64,000 nucleotides of DNA from Anaerolineae bacterium (lineage in GTDB: Bacteria; Chloroflexota; Anaerolineae; DUEN01). Location: NCBI GenBank assembly GCA_025060615.1, contig JANXBS010000006.1:56836-120835 (forward strand). The letters are read 5' to 3'. A program made the position numbers and the translations under genes. Shown in pieces: positions 8,417 to 17,523 of this stretch (position 1 is its first letter; each line of letters begins with the position of its first letter). The notes under the pieces were generated by a model. It did not search any database. It had not been told where the DNA came from and was given only the letters and a program-made list of their open reading frames with translations.

Positions 8417-9424
8417 ATGTATCATCCCGTGGCCCAGGATCGCCCTGACCGCTATCGCGTCACCGTAGACCAGTACATCGCCTACCAGCGGGATGGCTAC
8501 ATCGTCGTGCGCGGCCTGATCTCCCAGGCCGAGGTGGAGGAGCTGCGTCAATTCGCCATGGACATCCTGTACGGGCGCATCCAGCTGCCCGGCGTGCCAC
8601 CGCCTCCACCCCACGCCAGCGAGGAGGAGTTGTTCAGCCGCTTCTCCCGCATCCACATGCTCCACCGAGTCCACGAGGTGGCCGAGCGATACATGTTGCA
8701 CCCGCGTGTTCTCGACGTGCTGGAGGCGCTGATCGGCCCCGATGTGCTGGCCTTGCAAACGATGCTGTTCCTGAACCCCCCGGGGCGCGGCGGACAAGGT
8801 TGGCACCAGGATGCCTACTACATCACCACCTATCCCGACACCCTCATCGGCGCCTGGATCGCGTTGGACACCGCTGACGAGGAGACCGGCTGCCTACGCA
8901 TGATCCCAGGCTCCAACTGGGAGCCAATCTACCCGCCGGCGGAGCCCACCCACGGCCTGATCCATGCCCAGGGGGCCTTTGCAGACCTGGAACCAGTGGA
9001 GAACGTGAGCCATCAGGATGACAGCGTGAACACGCTCGCCCGCGTCGTACGCAAGTATCCAGCGCCGGTCCCCATCCTCGCTGAACCGGGAGATGTGGTC
9101 TTCTTCCAGGGGCATATCTTGCACCGCTCTACGCCTAATCGTTCCAAGACGCGCTTCCGCCGGTCTTTCGTCTCTCATTACTGCAATGCCCGGTCATGGG
9201 TCCCCTGGAACCATGGGCAGCCCTGGGAGGGGGATTCGGCCAACTATCTGCACATCTTGGCGCGTGGATGGACTCATCTGCCGTTCGCCCGGCCGGCCTT
9301 CGGCACCCCCTGTGCCGCACTGGAACCACCGCCAGAGCGGGCGTTTGCTGTCCCACAGCGGATGATGGGCATGGGGGGAGAGATGGTGTTGGTCACCGCA
9401 CGTGGTGAGTTCCCGGGTGGTTAG
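8417..9424 (+). CDS. Phytanoyl-CoA dioxygenase (PhyH) family Fe(II)/2-oxoglutarate oxygenase
   Basis: A 335-residue cytosolic non-haem iron oxygenase. The 2-His-1-carboxylate triad is visible: His 130 and Asp 132 (WHQDAYY) and His 236 (GHILHRSTPN). Arg/Ser residues after the last His (HRSTPNRS) would bind 2-oxoglutarate. The DGYIVVRGLIS segment near residue 27 is the typical PhyH N-terminus. TAGGAGG at 8401-8407 places the start at 8417 rather than the in-frame ATG at 8375. Family members hydroxylate lipids, amino acids or small metabolites, and the substrate cannot be assigned. The gene stands alone between the response regulator (divergent) and the ABC importer operon (convergent). Confidence 0.88.
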   Translation: MYHPVAQDRPDRYRVTVDQYIAYQRDGYIVVRGLISQAEVEELRQFAMDILYGRIQLPGVPPPPPHASEEELFSRFSRIHMLHRVHEVAERYMLHPRVLDVLEALIGPDVLALQTMLFLNPPGRGGQGWHQDAYYITTYPDTLIGAWIALDTADEETGCLRMIPGSNWEPIYPPAEPTHGLIHAQGAFADLEPVENVSHQDDSVNTLARVVRKYPAPVPILAEPGDVVFFQGHILHRSTPNRSKTRFRRSFVSHYCNARSWVPWNHGQPWEGDSANYLHILARGWTHLPFARPAFGTPCAALEPPPERAFAVPQRMMGMGGEMVLVTARGEFPGG

Positions 9425-9553
9425 TTATATAATGGTTTCCTCCTGGCCGCCGGTAATGGCATCCCGCCAGAGACACCGCTATGTAACATCCGCGCGTTCC
9501 TAGAAGAGGCCAGCCGGCTGTAACCATGCCACTCCTAAAAAAACCGCGGCAAG

Positions 9554-9772
9554 TCAACGAAAGGGGTCTGACGGGGGGCGGCGAGCGATGGTGTAGCCGA
9601 ACAGTCCGATCATTCCTACAAAGAAGCCCGCTGTGGAGGCTGCAAAGCTCGCAAAGGCGAGCAAAAAGGTGGGCTCCACCACTCGAACCACCATCAGGAG
9701 GGGGCCAATAAAGCCAACAAACAACAACACTCCACCAGTTACCATCCAACGCATCGGGTGGATCTGGAACAT
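9554..9772 (-). CDS. Small two-helix membrane protein, last gene of the importer operon
   Basis: A 72-residue protein with two strong hydrophobic segments (about residues 10-31 and 35-62) and short polar ends. The ATG at 9772 lies three bases after the stop of the DppF-like ATPase, so it should be the last cistron of the importer operon. I recognise no family. Its size and position suggest an accessory membrane peptide, but a role in transport is only inferred. Confidence 0.6.
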   Translation of the reverse strand: MFQIHPMRWMVTGGVLLFVGFIGPLLMVVRVVEPTFLLAFASFAASTAGFFVGMIGLFGYTIARRPPSDPFR

Positions 9773-9775
9773 GAG

Positions 9776-10819
9776 CTATCCCTCCTGATACAACCAACAT
9801 CTCACCCGGTGGCCGGGGACCGTCTCGAAGTCTGGAGGTGTCTTCGTATCACAAATGCCGGCCATGAAGCGAGGGCAACGAGGATGGAAACGGCACCCAC
9901 TGGGAGGACGGATCAGGCTGGGTGGCTCACCGGGAGGCACATCTCGATAGGTATAGGCGTTGTTGTGGTCTGGATCGGGGATAGCAGCCAGCAGGGCCTG
10001 GGTATATGGATGCTGAGGGTTGGCTAGCAGCTCGTTTGCCTCAGCCTGCTCAATCAAGTGCCCCGCATACATCACGAAGATGCGCTGGGAGAAATAGCGC
10101 ACCGTGGAGAGATCATGAGTGATATAGATCACGGCGATGTGATGAGCCCTTTGCAAGGCCTCGATCAGGCGTAGGAGCTCCACCCGCACCGACGCGTCTA
10201 CCATGGAGACGGGTTCATCGGCCACGATGAGCTGTGGCCGCAGGATCATGGCCCGGGCGATCACTACCCGCTGCTGTTGGCCTCCGCTGAGCTGGTGGGG
10301 AAACTTGTTCAAGAAGTCGCCAATAGGCAACAAGCGGACCTCTTCCATGACTTCCTGGATGCGCTGCGCTCGTTTGGTTCGGTCTTTAACGCCATGGATC
10401 AGCAATGGCTCTTCCAAGATCCGCTTCACCGTCATAAAAGGCGGCAGCGCGCCGAAGGGATCCTGTTGGATGTATCCCACCTGAGAACGGTACCAACGCC
10501 AGCCAGCCCGGCCCAGGCTTTTCAGGCTCCGGCCTTGGAAAATCACCTCTCCCTTCACCGGGCGAAGGAGCCCCAGAATGGTCTTCATTAGGCTCGACTT
10601 GCCACAGCCGCTTTCGCCTACAATGGCAATGGTTTCGCCCGCATCCAGCTCAAAGCTCACCCCGTCCACGGCGCGCACATAACCGGCATGGCCGAAGCCC
10701 CACTTACGCAGCTCAAACCAGGTGTGAACGTCCTGCACTGAAAGCAGCAATGAACGGCCTTTGGAAGGCCCCAAAGAGGGCTGAGCGGCTGGATGGACCT
10801 CGACCGAGACAGCAGTCAT
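9776..10819 (-). CDS. Oligopeptide/dipeptide-type ABC transporter ATPase (DppF-like)
   Basis: A 347-residue cytosolic nucleotide-binding subunit. Walker A is GESGCGKSS, the signature is LSGGQQQRV, and Walker B ends in DEPVSMVD; the H-loop is YITHDLST. The C-terminus has the Opp/Dpp extension PPSGCRFHPRCPRFMAGIC, in which the cysteines bind a 4Fe-4S cluster or metal in characterised DppD/DppF subunits. It pairs with the neighbouring DppD-like ATPase as a heterodimer on the inner face of the permease. An AGGAGGCAAG site precedes the ATG. Substrate may be peptides or oligosaccharides. Confidence 0.93.
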   Translation of the reverse strand: MTAVSVEVHPAAQPSLGPSKGRSLLLSVQDVHTWFELRKWGFGHAGYVRAVDGVSFELDAGETIAIVGESGCGKSSLMKTILGLLRPVKGEVIFQGRSLKSLGRAGWRWYRSQVGYIQQDPFGALPPFMTVKRILEEPLLIHGVKDRTKRAQRIQEVMEEVRLLPIGDFLNKFPHQLSGGQQQRVVIARAMILRPQLIVADEPVSMVDASVRVELLRLIEALQRAHHIAVIYITHDLSTVRYFSQRIFVMYAGHLIEQAEANELLANPQHPYTQALLAAIPDPDHNNAYTYRDVPPGEPPSLIRPPSGCRFHPRCPRFMAGICDTKTPPDFETVPGHRVRCWLYQEG

Positions 10820-10834
10820 GGCGAAACTTGCCTC

Positions 10835-11860
10835 CTATACCGGGTTCTCATACAAGCGCACCGGTCGCGTTTCACGCTCATAGAGCCAGCACTTAACCCA
10901 ATGGCGGTCACCTACTAGATACATAGGTGGCTCTTGGTTACATTTGTCAAAACGGGCTGAACAGCGGTCGGCGAAGCGACAACCCTTGGGAGGGCTAAGC
11001 AGGCTGGGAGGTTGGCCAGGGATGAACATAGGATCCCGCCATTCATGCACACGGGGCACACTGGCCATCAAGCCTTGGGCATAAGGATGGTAAGGCCGAG
11101 TAAAGTACTGGGCAGCATCGCTTAACTCCACGATCTGGCCTGCGTACATGGTGGCTACGCGATCAGCTAGCTCACTAGAAATGCTGATATCGTGAGTGAT
11201 CAGGATAAAGCCGGTATTGCGTTCCCGCTTGATGTGCTTGAGCACGTTCATGATATTGGCCTGGGTGAGAACGTCCAGGGCTGACGTGGGCTCATCTAGC
11301 AGGACGAGATCCGGCTCGGTGACCAACGCCATGGCGATGGCCACTCGCTGACGCATGCCACCGCTGAGCTCAAAAGCGTACCGAGAGAGAAAGTCCTCAG
11401 GCACGCCGACCCTCTGAAACGCCTCGCGAACTCGGCTCATGGCCTTGTCCCGGCTGAGACCTAATCGCTGTATGAGAGGTTCGGCCACCTGATCGCCTAC
11501 CCGCAACACGGGGTTCAGGGCGTTCATGGCCGCCTGGGGCACGAAGGAGATCTTGAGCCAACGGATCTCCCGGCGAAATGCCTCTTCGTCCAGATCCATC
11601 ACGTTCTGGCCATCCAAATAGATCTTCCCTGTGAACGTGTGAACGTTACGAGGCAGCAGCCGTAACAGCGCCCGAGCTAACGACGTTTTGCCACAGCCAG
11701 ATTCCCCCAGGATCACCAAGGCCTCGTTGCGCTTCAGGTCGAAGCTCACGCTATCCACGGCCTGGACCACCCCCCGGGACGTGCGAAAATAGAGCACCAG
11801 GTTTTCAACATTTAACAGCGTCGTGTTCGATCGCAAGTTGCCAGACATCCAGAAGCTCAT
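10835..11860 (-). CDS. Oligopeptide/dipeptide-type ABC transporter ATPase (DppD-like)
   Basis: The second ATP-binding subunit, 341 residues. Walker A is GESGCGKTS, the signature LSGGMRQRV, Walker B DEPTSALD and the H-loop LITHDISI. The C-terminal motif SPPKGCRFADRCSARFDKC gives the three-to-four cysteine cluster typical of the family. The start is not certain: ATG at 11860 and ATG at 11848 (MSGNLRS) are both possible and neither has a strong ribosome-binding site. It lies 27 bases after the permease stop and 15 bases before the DppF-like gene. Confidence 0.92.
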   Translation of the reverse strand: MSFWMSGNLRSNTTLLNVENLVLYFRTSRGVVQAVDSVSFDLKRNEALVILGESGCGKTSLARALLRLLPRNVHTFTGKIYLDGQNVMDLDEEAFRREIRWLKISFVPQAAMNALNPVLRVGDQVAEPLIQRLGLSRDKAMSRVREAFQRVGVPEDFLSRYAFELSGGMRQRVAIAMALVTEPDLVLLDEPTSALDVLTQANIMNVLKHIKRERNTGFILITHDISISSELADRVATMYAGQIVELSDAAQYFTRPYHPYAQGLMASVPRVHEWRDPMFIPGQPPSLLSPPKGCRFADRCSARFDKCNQEPPMYLVGDRHWVKCWLYERETRPVRLYENPV

Positions 11861-11887
11861 GACATGACTTGATATGGCCTCTGAGCC

Positions 11888-13246
11888 CTACAAGCCGCGC
11901 AGTCGCGGATTGAAAATACGATCCAGGGCAAACCCGACCATGGCAAAGCTTAGCCCGGTGATCATGAGCAAGCCTGCCGGCTCCAGCACCCAGTAGTAGA
12001 GCCCCTTGTACAGCGCTCCGTTGTTCTGGGCATCCTGAATCACCTTGCCCCAAGTGGGCAACACCGGATCGCCCAGCCCAAGCAGTGCCAGAGAAGCCTC
12101 GAGAAACACATACGAAGGGATCAGCGTTACCAACTGGGGGATGATCACCGGGATGATGCGCGGCACCAGATAACGTATGACGATCCGGATATCGCCCGCG
12201 CCATAGGCCTGGGCCGCTTCGACGTAAGGTGACTCTCGGATCTGAAGGAAGATAGCCCGATAAGTCTTGATCCCCCCTCCGAAGATACTGAGCAAGATGG
12301 TCACCCCTAAGATGACCCAGATACTGCGAGAGTAGAAGGTGCCCACCATGATCAGGATGGGCAACAGGGGCAGCATCAAGTTCACCTCGGTGATCCGCTG
12401 AATGAGATCGTCCACCCAGCCACTGTACCAGACGCCGAAGGCGGCAATGACCATGGTGGTCACCGTGGTGCCCAGCGCGGCCAACAGGCCGAAAGCCAAG
12501 GCCACCGGCGCGCCCCACATCAGCGCGATCTTCAGGTCTCGGCGCAGATGATCCGTCCCAGCGACGCCATAGACTTTGCCATAGACGATAAATTCCGCGT
12601 CCAGATCTGTATCCTCCTCAAAGGCCACCGCCTGGATTTCCATCGCATATGTGCCCTTTAGAGGAGCTGGGAGATCAGATCCCGGTCGCATGAACAGCGC
12701 AATCTCAGGAGGATGATCCCCGATCTCTCGGCGCAGGCGACGACGCAGACGCTCATCCTGCTCAAAGCGAAAGACCGTCCCTTGGCCCACGGCGAAGTCT
12801 CCAATCTGGAACTCTCGACCGTCCGGAGTGATCCAAATCACTGAGGCGAAAGGCGCCTTCCCCTGATACCTCGGATAAAAGTAGAGCGCCAGAGAGGTGG
12901 GGAACTCATCGGCGGCAAAATCGAAGGTGTAAGCCAAGCGGATCATCCGTTGTCCTGAGGACAAAGGCTCCACCGATTTCTCGGCGCCACCCTCGGCCGA
13001 ATGGAGAATGATGGTATTAGGCAACTGCTTGCCGCGAAAGTAATTGATCCACGCCGGCGGCGCGTTGCGCGGCAGCCGGTACCAGATCTCTGCGCCGCCC
13101 CGCCACAGGGTGATAGCCTCCTGATAAGGGATGGTGATGAGAGTGTATAGAGAAAAAGCGATCAGAGCCAAGATCACCGCCAGGCCAAGGATAGCCGAAG
13201 GATAATGGCGCAGCTCTTGCAGAGCGCCTTTCAGCGTTGCGCCCAT
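11888..13246 (-). CDS. ABC permease (DppC-like) with large extracytoplasmic insertion
   Basis: Inner-membrane permease of 452 residues, against about 280-300 for typical DppC/OppC. TM1 (residues 16-38) is followed by about 165 residues of soluble, beta-rich sequence before the conserved permease core begins near GTDHLRRDL (about residue 230), the position of the 'GTD..GRD' motif. The EAA-type cytoplasmic loop is visible as EAAQAYGAGDIRIVIRYLVP, and five further membrane segments follow. The insertion lies on the outer face and may contact the long binding protein encoded upstream. The ATG overlaps the DppB-like stop by one base (TGATG), so translation is coupled. Confidence 0.9.
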   Translation of the reverse strand: MGATLKGALQELRHYPSAILGLAVILALIAFSLYTLITIPYQEAITLWRGGAEIWYRLPRNAPPAWINYFRGKQLPNTIILHSAEGGAEKSVEPLSSGQRMIRLAYTFDFAADEFPTSLALYFYPRYQGKAPFASVIWITPDGREFQIGDFAVGQGTVFRFEQDERLRRRLRREIGDHPPEIALFMRPGSDLPAPLKGTYAMEIQAVAFEEDTDLDAEFIVYGKVYGVAGTDHLRRDLKIALMWGAPVALAFGLLAALGTTVTTMVIAAFGVWYSGWVDDLIQRITEVNLMLPLLPILIMVGTFYSRSIWVILGVTILLSIFGGGIKTYRAIFLQIRESPYVEAAQAYGAGDIRIVIRYLVPRIIPVIIPQLVTLIPSYVFLEASLALLGLGDPVLPTWGKVIQDAQNNGALYKGLYYWVLEPAGLLMITGLSFAMVGFALDRIFNPRLRGL

Positions 13247-14385
13247 CAGACACCTCTCCTTGCGCCCTCAACGCGCACCCGAGGATCCACCAGCGCGTAG
13301 ATGATGTCAAGTAAAAAGACGGTGATGGCCAAAAGGTAGGCAAAGATCACCGTAGAGCCCACGATCACGGGCGTGTCAAAGAGCCCAATGGCTTGATAGA
13401 GCGTCCGACCCAGCCCAGGCCAGTTGATCACGGTCTCGAAGATGGGCGCGCCAGTCCACAGCGTGATCAGGGTGAGCGCGAAGTTGGTGACGATAGTAGG
13501 CAAGGTAGGGCGTAGGATATAACGCCGCTCGATCAGATGATTGGGCAGCCCCTTGGCCCGGGCCATCTCTACATAGTCTTCGCTGGAGTAGATCAAGAAA
13601 AACGTGCGCCAGCTATAGACGCTCAGGAAGAGGGCACTGATAAGAAGAGCCGTCACGGGCAGGATTAAGTGCTTGAGAACGCTAAGAGCATAAGCCAGGG
13701 GCTCCTTAGGAGGCGGGGCGTCCACCATGCCGCCGAAGGGCAGCCAGTGTAACAGGGCCGCGAAGATGAGAATGAGGAAGAGAGCATAAAACCAGGCCGG
13801 TGCCGTTGAAGTGGGCGATAAGGCTACAAAAAGGCGATCCAGCACGCCGCCATAGCGGCGGGAGAGGCTAAGGGCGATGAACAGGCTGACGAAGAACAGC
13901 AGCAGGTTCGAAGTGCCGAAGAGAAGCAGAGTGGATGGCAGGCGTTCCAGAAGGATCAGCCGCACCTGCCGGGAACCACTGTCGCTGCTCATGAACTGAG
14001 CCCGCCCTAGCTGTAAGGTGATGGCGTTGCGCAGGAAACGAAAGCTACGGACCAGAAAGGGCTGATCCAGCCCCAGACGCTTTTCCGCCAGCCTAATTCG
14101 CTCATCAATGAGCTTCCGTTTCTCCTCGCCCGGCAGATTGCGCAGGGCCGGGTCGTTCATGACAGAGACAGACACGAATTCCCGGATCTCTCCCCGACGG
14201 ATTTCGTCTACGTAGCCACCCATGTTGGCGATGAGCACGGTAAGGTAAACTCCGATCATCACCGCTGCGAACAAGGCAACGCCGCGGACGAGAGTATATT
14301 TCCCAACGCGGGCCAGGGTGCTGGCAGCTCTACCAGAGGGAAACTCGACGGCGACAGCCTCAAAAGTGGCAGTACCTTCAGCCAT
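13246..14385 (-). CDS. ABC permease (DppB-like)
   Basis: A 379-residue permease subunit. TM1 lies at about residues 31-55, a cytoplasm-excluded stretch rich in charged residues follows (to about residue 115), and the conserved BPD_transp_1 core follows with the EAA-type loop YVEMARAKGLPNHLIERRYILRP and the family ending VIFAYLLAITVFLLDIIYALVDPRVR. I chose ATG 14385 (MAEGTATF), preceded by GGGGAGAG, because the longer open frame starts inside the intercistronic hairpin. It forms a heterodimer with the DppC-like protein. The N-terminal insertion is normal for this family. Confidence 0.93.
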   Translation of the reverse strand: MAEGTATFEAVAVEFPSGRAASTLARVGKYTLVRGVALFAAVMIGVYLTVLIANMGGYVDEIRRGEIREFVSVSVMNDPALRNLPGEEKRKLIDERIRLAEKRLGLDQPFLVRSFRFLRNAITLQLGRAQFMSSDSGSRQVRLILLERLPSTLLLFGTSNLLLFFVSLFIALSLSRRYGGVLDRLFVALSPTSTAPAWFYALFLILIFAALLHWLPFGGMVDAPPPKEPLAYALSVLKHLILPVTALLISALFLSVYSWRTFFLIYSSEDYVEMARAKGLPNHLIERRYILRPTLPTIVTNFALTLITLWTGAPIFETVINWPGLGRTLYQAIGLFDTPVIVGSTVIFAYLLAITVFLLDIIYALVDPRVRVEGARRGV

Positions 14386-14410
14386 CAGGCTCTCCCCATA
14401 GGGGATAAGA

Positions 14411-14447
14411 GCCCAGTGGGCATCGGAAATCCGAATGCCCACTGGGC
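14411..14447 (-). terminator. Intercistronic hairpin after the binding-protein gene
   Basis: A 13-base-pair perfect stem (GCCCAGTGGGCAT / ATGCCCACTGGGC) with an 11-base interior that can pair further (CGG/CCG). It sits 24 bases after the stop of the binding-protein gene and just before the permease ribosome-binding site. There is no U-run, so partial termination or 3' end protection of the binding-protein mRNA is more likely than full termination. Confidence 0.6.
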
Positions 14448-14470
14448 TTGCTCTGCATAGTGGTCACGGA

Positions 14471-17038
14471 TCAGGGGACGATCACCACGAACTCGAAGGT
14501 GCCGAAGCGTGGGATGCTGACCACCTTGGAGGTCACCGCTACTTCTAGCTTGGCAGCGCCGGCCTCCATCTGCTCGGTGACATCCGCGCTCAAAGCTACC
14601 CTGTATTCGCCATCTGCGACCTGCTCCGCCTCTCCCGTGGCCACAAGAGTGCCTGCAGCATCGAAGACCAGGTATTTCACCGCCTCGATCTCGGCCGCCG
14701 GATAAGGTTCATCCTGATAGGTTACGAAGACGTCAAAGGTCGCCTCAGTGCCAGCGGTCACCTGGCCGGGGCCATCCACCTCCACGGTCGCCAGCTTGGG
14801 CTCGCCGAAGCCGGCCCACTTGGTGGCGGGATCGGGATAGTTCGGGTTGCGCACGATGCTCACCGAGCCCTCCACTGGGGAAACGGTATCCAGGATGAAG
14901 GGGCCAGTGCCCACCCAGAAGTGGCCCTTCTCGGCGTAGAAGTTGGCCAGGTTCTCGTAACGGGCCGCGGCCTCCTCGGCGCTCACGTACTGGCCCAGGG
15001 TGTTGGCATAGGGGATGAAGCGCTCGGCCCGGGCCTGGTCCAGATATTTCTTCAGGACCTCTAGGCTGGGCCCCGCCACGTAGCTCATCCACTCCACCTG
15101 CAGAGCGTCGGCCTTGTCCGAAGAGAAGGCCAACTCCTGGTTCTGCTCGGCGAGGATGCCGATGGCCAGCGCGTGCCAGCCGGCCTGGCCGAAGCCGTAG
15201 TACGGCCACCACGTGCTCACCGTGTTCTCCGCATCTAAGGCGAAGGCGTCATCGTAAGTCTCGATGACCAGCGGATCAGTGGAGACGATGCGCACGCCCT
15301 TGAAGTGGGTCAGGAAGGACTCCAGAGCCGGCACGGCCGACTCATCGAAGATGGCGCTTCCCTCCTTGCCTCGGTCAAAGGTCAGGATCATGCCCAGGAC
15401 CACGTCGGCGACGGAGAAGGAGCTCCCATCATGCCACCGAACCGTCTCGTACAGGTCCTCGGGGTAGTAGACGGTGACCTTGGTGCGGGCAGTGACGGTC
15501 TCGGTGTACTTCTCGGCGGCCGTGATAAAGCGCTGCGCTACTGGGTCCCAATCCGCCCAGGCATCCCCTGGCACCACGATCTCATCCTGGAATTCCAAGC
15601 TCACCCAGTCCAGCGTCTTGCCCATAGGGGTGCCGGTCTTGGCCACCACCTCGGCCCGTTCGATGCGGTTAGGCCGGCCCAGGCCGGTGTAGGGGTCGGC
15701 GTTAATCGCGGACTCTCCTGTCGCTCGCTGTATATCGGTATCATAGATCCAGTTGGTGCCGGCGATAGCGTTCCAGGGATCCACCAACAAGTTCTGCTGG
15801 GCCCAGCGCACCGTGCCGCCCACCCGGTCTCGATAACGAAGGGTATAGGGCCACAACGAGGATCCGGCCACGCCGCCGGCCAGATCGTAGGCTACGCTCA
15901 GATCGGCTCGCGCCGGGGTGAAGCCCACCGTGTCCACGATCCAGACGCGGAAGGCATTCTGAGGAGCCAACTCTAGGGCTCGCCGGAAGAGCTCACCCCG
16001 CTCCTCCAATGTGGCAAAGTCGTTGTTCTCCAGCCGCAAGGCGATCTGGTCGAACTCTGGATCAGGGGTGTATGCCTGCCACAGAGGATCGCCCCGGCCG
16101 CGCGGGGTGTAGAAGAAGCTGAAGTTGCCGCCCTGATCTCGATCCACAGCGGTGGTCAGCCAACCGCCGGTGTACAGGATCCACTGGCACTCGGCCGGGT
16201 TGCCGCGAATCCACAGAGGTGAAGCCTCAGCACCAGTTTTGTATTGGCGGTCCACTTTGAAGCCGATCGCCTCGAGCTGGCTGGCGATGTAATCGCCGAT
16301 CATGCGACGACGGTCCTCCACCCGGATGAGGAAGATCAGATTGATGGGCTCGCCATTGTAGGACCAGACCCCACCCACCAACTCAGCGCCCATGGCTTCC
16401 ATCTCGGCCGTGATGACCTCTCGAGCCTTCTCCAGGTTGTAGGCGTATTTGGTCTCGAGCTCTCGCACCTTGTCCACATAGCGGGCGTAGTCAGGGAAAG
16501 CTGAGGTGATGGGCAAGAACTTGGGCACGGCTAGGCCGCCATAGATCTCCTGCGCCACATAGTTCCGGTCAATGAGCCAGTTCATCGCCTCTCGGATCTT
16601 AGCGTTGGCGAAGGGGTTCAGGCGGCCATCGGTACACTGAGCGGGGTTTATGGTCAGCTCGTTGTAAGAGCCGAAGGACTGAGTGTATCGCAGTTTCTCG
16701 CTGTCGCGCACTCGGGGGAAGAGCTCTGGATTAGTGATCGCCGGCGCGCCGAAGATGTCAATAGCACCAGCCTCAAGTTGGGCTACTGCGGCATTCTCCT
16801 CCGCCTGAACCGTGAAGACCACCTGGTCCACCCAGGCCCCTTTGCGCTCCTCTTCTACCGGAACCGGGGTTGGCGTGGCCTCCTGGGGCACCGGAGTGGG
16901 GGTAGGCACTTCGGGCGTTGGAGTGGGAGTGAGCTCTGGCGGGACCGGAGTCGGCATTGGCAGAGGCTGACAGGCTGCGACCAACATGGCTAGGATCACT
17001 ACGCTAATCAACATGAGCCGACGGATATGTCTGTTCAT
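14471..17038 (-). CDS. Extracellular solute-binding lipoprotein (SBP family 5), extra-long
   Basis: An 855-residue lipoprotein with signal and lipobox (LVAAC, Cys 23), a Thr-Pro-Glu-Val linker to about residue 60, and a family-5 binding fold. Typical landmarks include IREAMNWLIDRNYVA and WHDGSSFSVADV, then GTGPFILDTVSP near residue 705. Family members are usually 500-650 residues. Two parts add length: a duplicated-looking middle, and about 110 C-terminal residues forming a separate beta-sandwich-like domain (VDGPGQVTAGTEATFDVFVT...). It captures ligand outside the membrane for the DppBC/DF transporter encoded just downstream. A distal promoter at 17228-17256 gives a leader of about 180 bases. 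Peptide or oligosaccharide ligands are both possible. Confidence 0.9.
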   Translation of the reverse strand: MNRHIRRLMLISVVILAMLVAACQPLPMPTPVPPELTPTPTPEVPTPTPVPQEATPTPVPVEEERKGAWVDQVVFTVQAEENAAVAQLEAGAIDIFGAPAITNPELFPRVRDSEKLRYTQSFGSYNELTINPAQCTDGRLNPFANAKIREAMNWLIDRNYVAQEIYGGLAVPKFLPITSAFPDYARYVDKVRELETKYAYNLEKAREVITAEMEAMGAELVGGVWSYNGEPINLIFLIRVEDRRRMIGDYIASQLEAIGFKVDRQYKTGAEASPLWIRGNPAECQWILYTGGWLTTAVDRDQGGNFSFFYTPRGRGDPLWQAYTPDPEFDQIALRLENNDFATLEERGELFRRALELAPQNAFRVWIVDTVGFTPARADLSVAYDLAGGVAGSSLWPYTLRYRDRVGGTVRWAQQNLLVDPWNAIAGTNWIYDTDIQRATGESAINADPYTGLGRPNRIERAEVVAKTGTPMGKTLDWVSLEFQDEIVVPGDAWADWDPVAQRFITAAEKYTETVTARTKVTVYYPEDLYETVRWHDGSSFSVADVVLGMILTFDRGKEGSAIFDESAVPALESFLTHFKGVRIVSTDPLVIETYDDAFALDAENTVSTWWPYYGFGQAGWHALAIGILAEQNQELAFSSDKADALQVEWMSYVAGPSLEVLKKYLDQARAERFIPYANTLGQYVSAEEAAARYENLANFYAEKGHFWVGTGPFILDTVSPVEGSVSIVRNPNYPDPATKWAGFGEPKLATVEVDGPGQVTAGTEATFDVFVTYQDEPYPAAEIEAVKYLVFDAAGTLVATGEAEQVADGEYRVALSADVTEQMEAGAAKLEVAVTSKVVSIPRFGTFEFVVIVP

Positions 17039-17227
17039 TTGGAACCTCCTTTAAAGCGAATAGGAAACGGGCCCTATACACAGAAGCGGAGAGCACAATG
17101 GCTGAAAGCGGCCGGGGGATGAGCCACCTGGCTCACAGCCTCTTCACCAACCAGGCCTGCCGATACATCGGCGGGCTAAAAGGGTAAAAGGCAACAAGTC
17201 ACTTTGAAACAGTCCGCTTCAAGTTCA

Positions 17228-17256
17228 ATACTACGATAAACTGATCTCTGAGTCAA
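17228..17256 (-). promoter_or_regulatory. Promoter of the Dpp-type importer operon
   Basis: On the minus strand: TTGACT (17256-17251), a 17-base spacer and TAGTAT (17233-17228). This gives an mRNA leader of about 180 bases before the binding-protein ATG. Confidence 0.55.
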
Positions 17257-17343
17257 GCTGAAGTCTGGACATAAGAGGGCGTCTATGGGATCAGAGGAAG
17301 TCTGGAGAGGCGAAGTGTCCCCCCAGGGAAAACTTTTTTCGGC

Positions 17344-17408
17344 CCTTTCCCTGCTTACGCTTGGCCTCATCCGAGGACGGAAAGCCAGGGTAGGCAGGGA
17401 AAAGGCTA
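17344..17408. ncRNA. Long imperfect stem-forming element, possible structured RNA
   Basis: The left arm CCTTTCCCTGCTTAC and the right arm GTAGGCAGGGAAAAGG are complementary with one mismatch and one bulge. Inside them TGGC/GCCA closes an apical region of about 20 bases. Neither side has a clean terminator U-run. It lies between two divergent promoters, so it could be a small RNA, a leader structure or a repeat remnant. Confidence 0.3.
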
Positions 17409-17494
17409 GAATAAAAGGTTTTGTGAAGGGGCAAACCGATCACGGTGACGTACAGAGCTACTGCGGCTACACGACGTGTGTGAACCCAATTCGC

Positions 17495-17523
17495 TTGGGA
17501 TTTGCCAGAGCCTGTGCTATAAT
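17495..17523 (+). promoter_or_regulatory. ftsK promoter
   Basis: TTGGGA (17495-17500), a 17-base spacer and a perfect TATAAT (17518-17523), 43 bases before the ftsK ATG. Confidence 0.65.
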
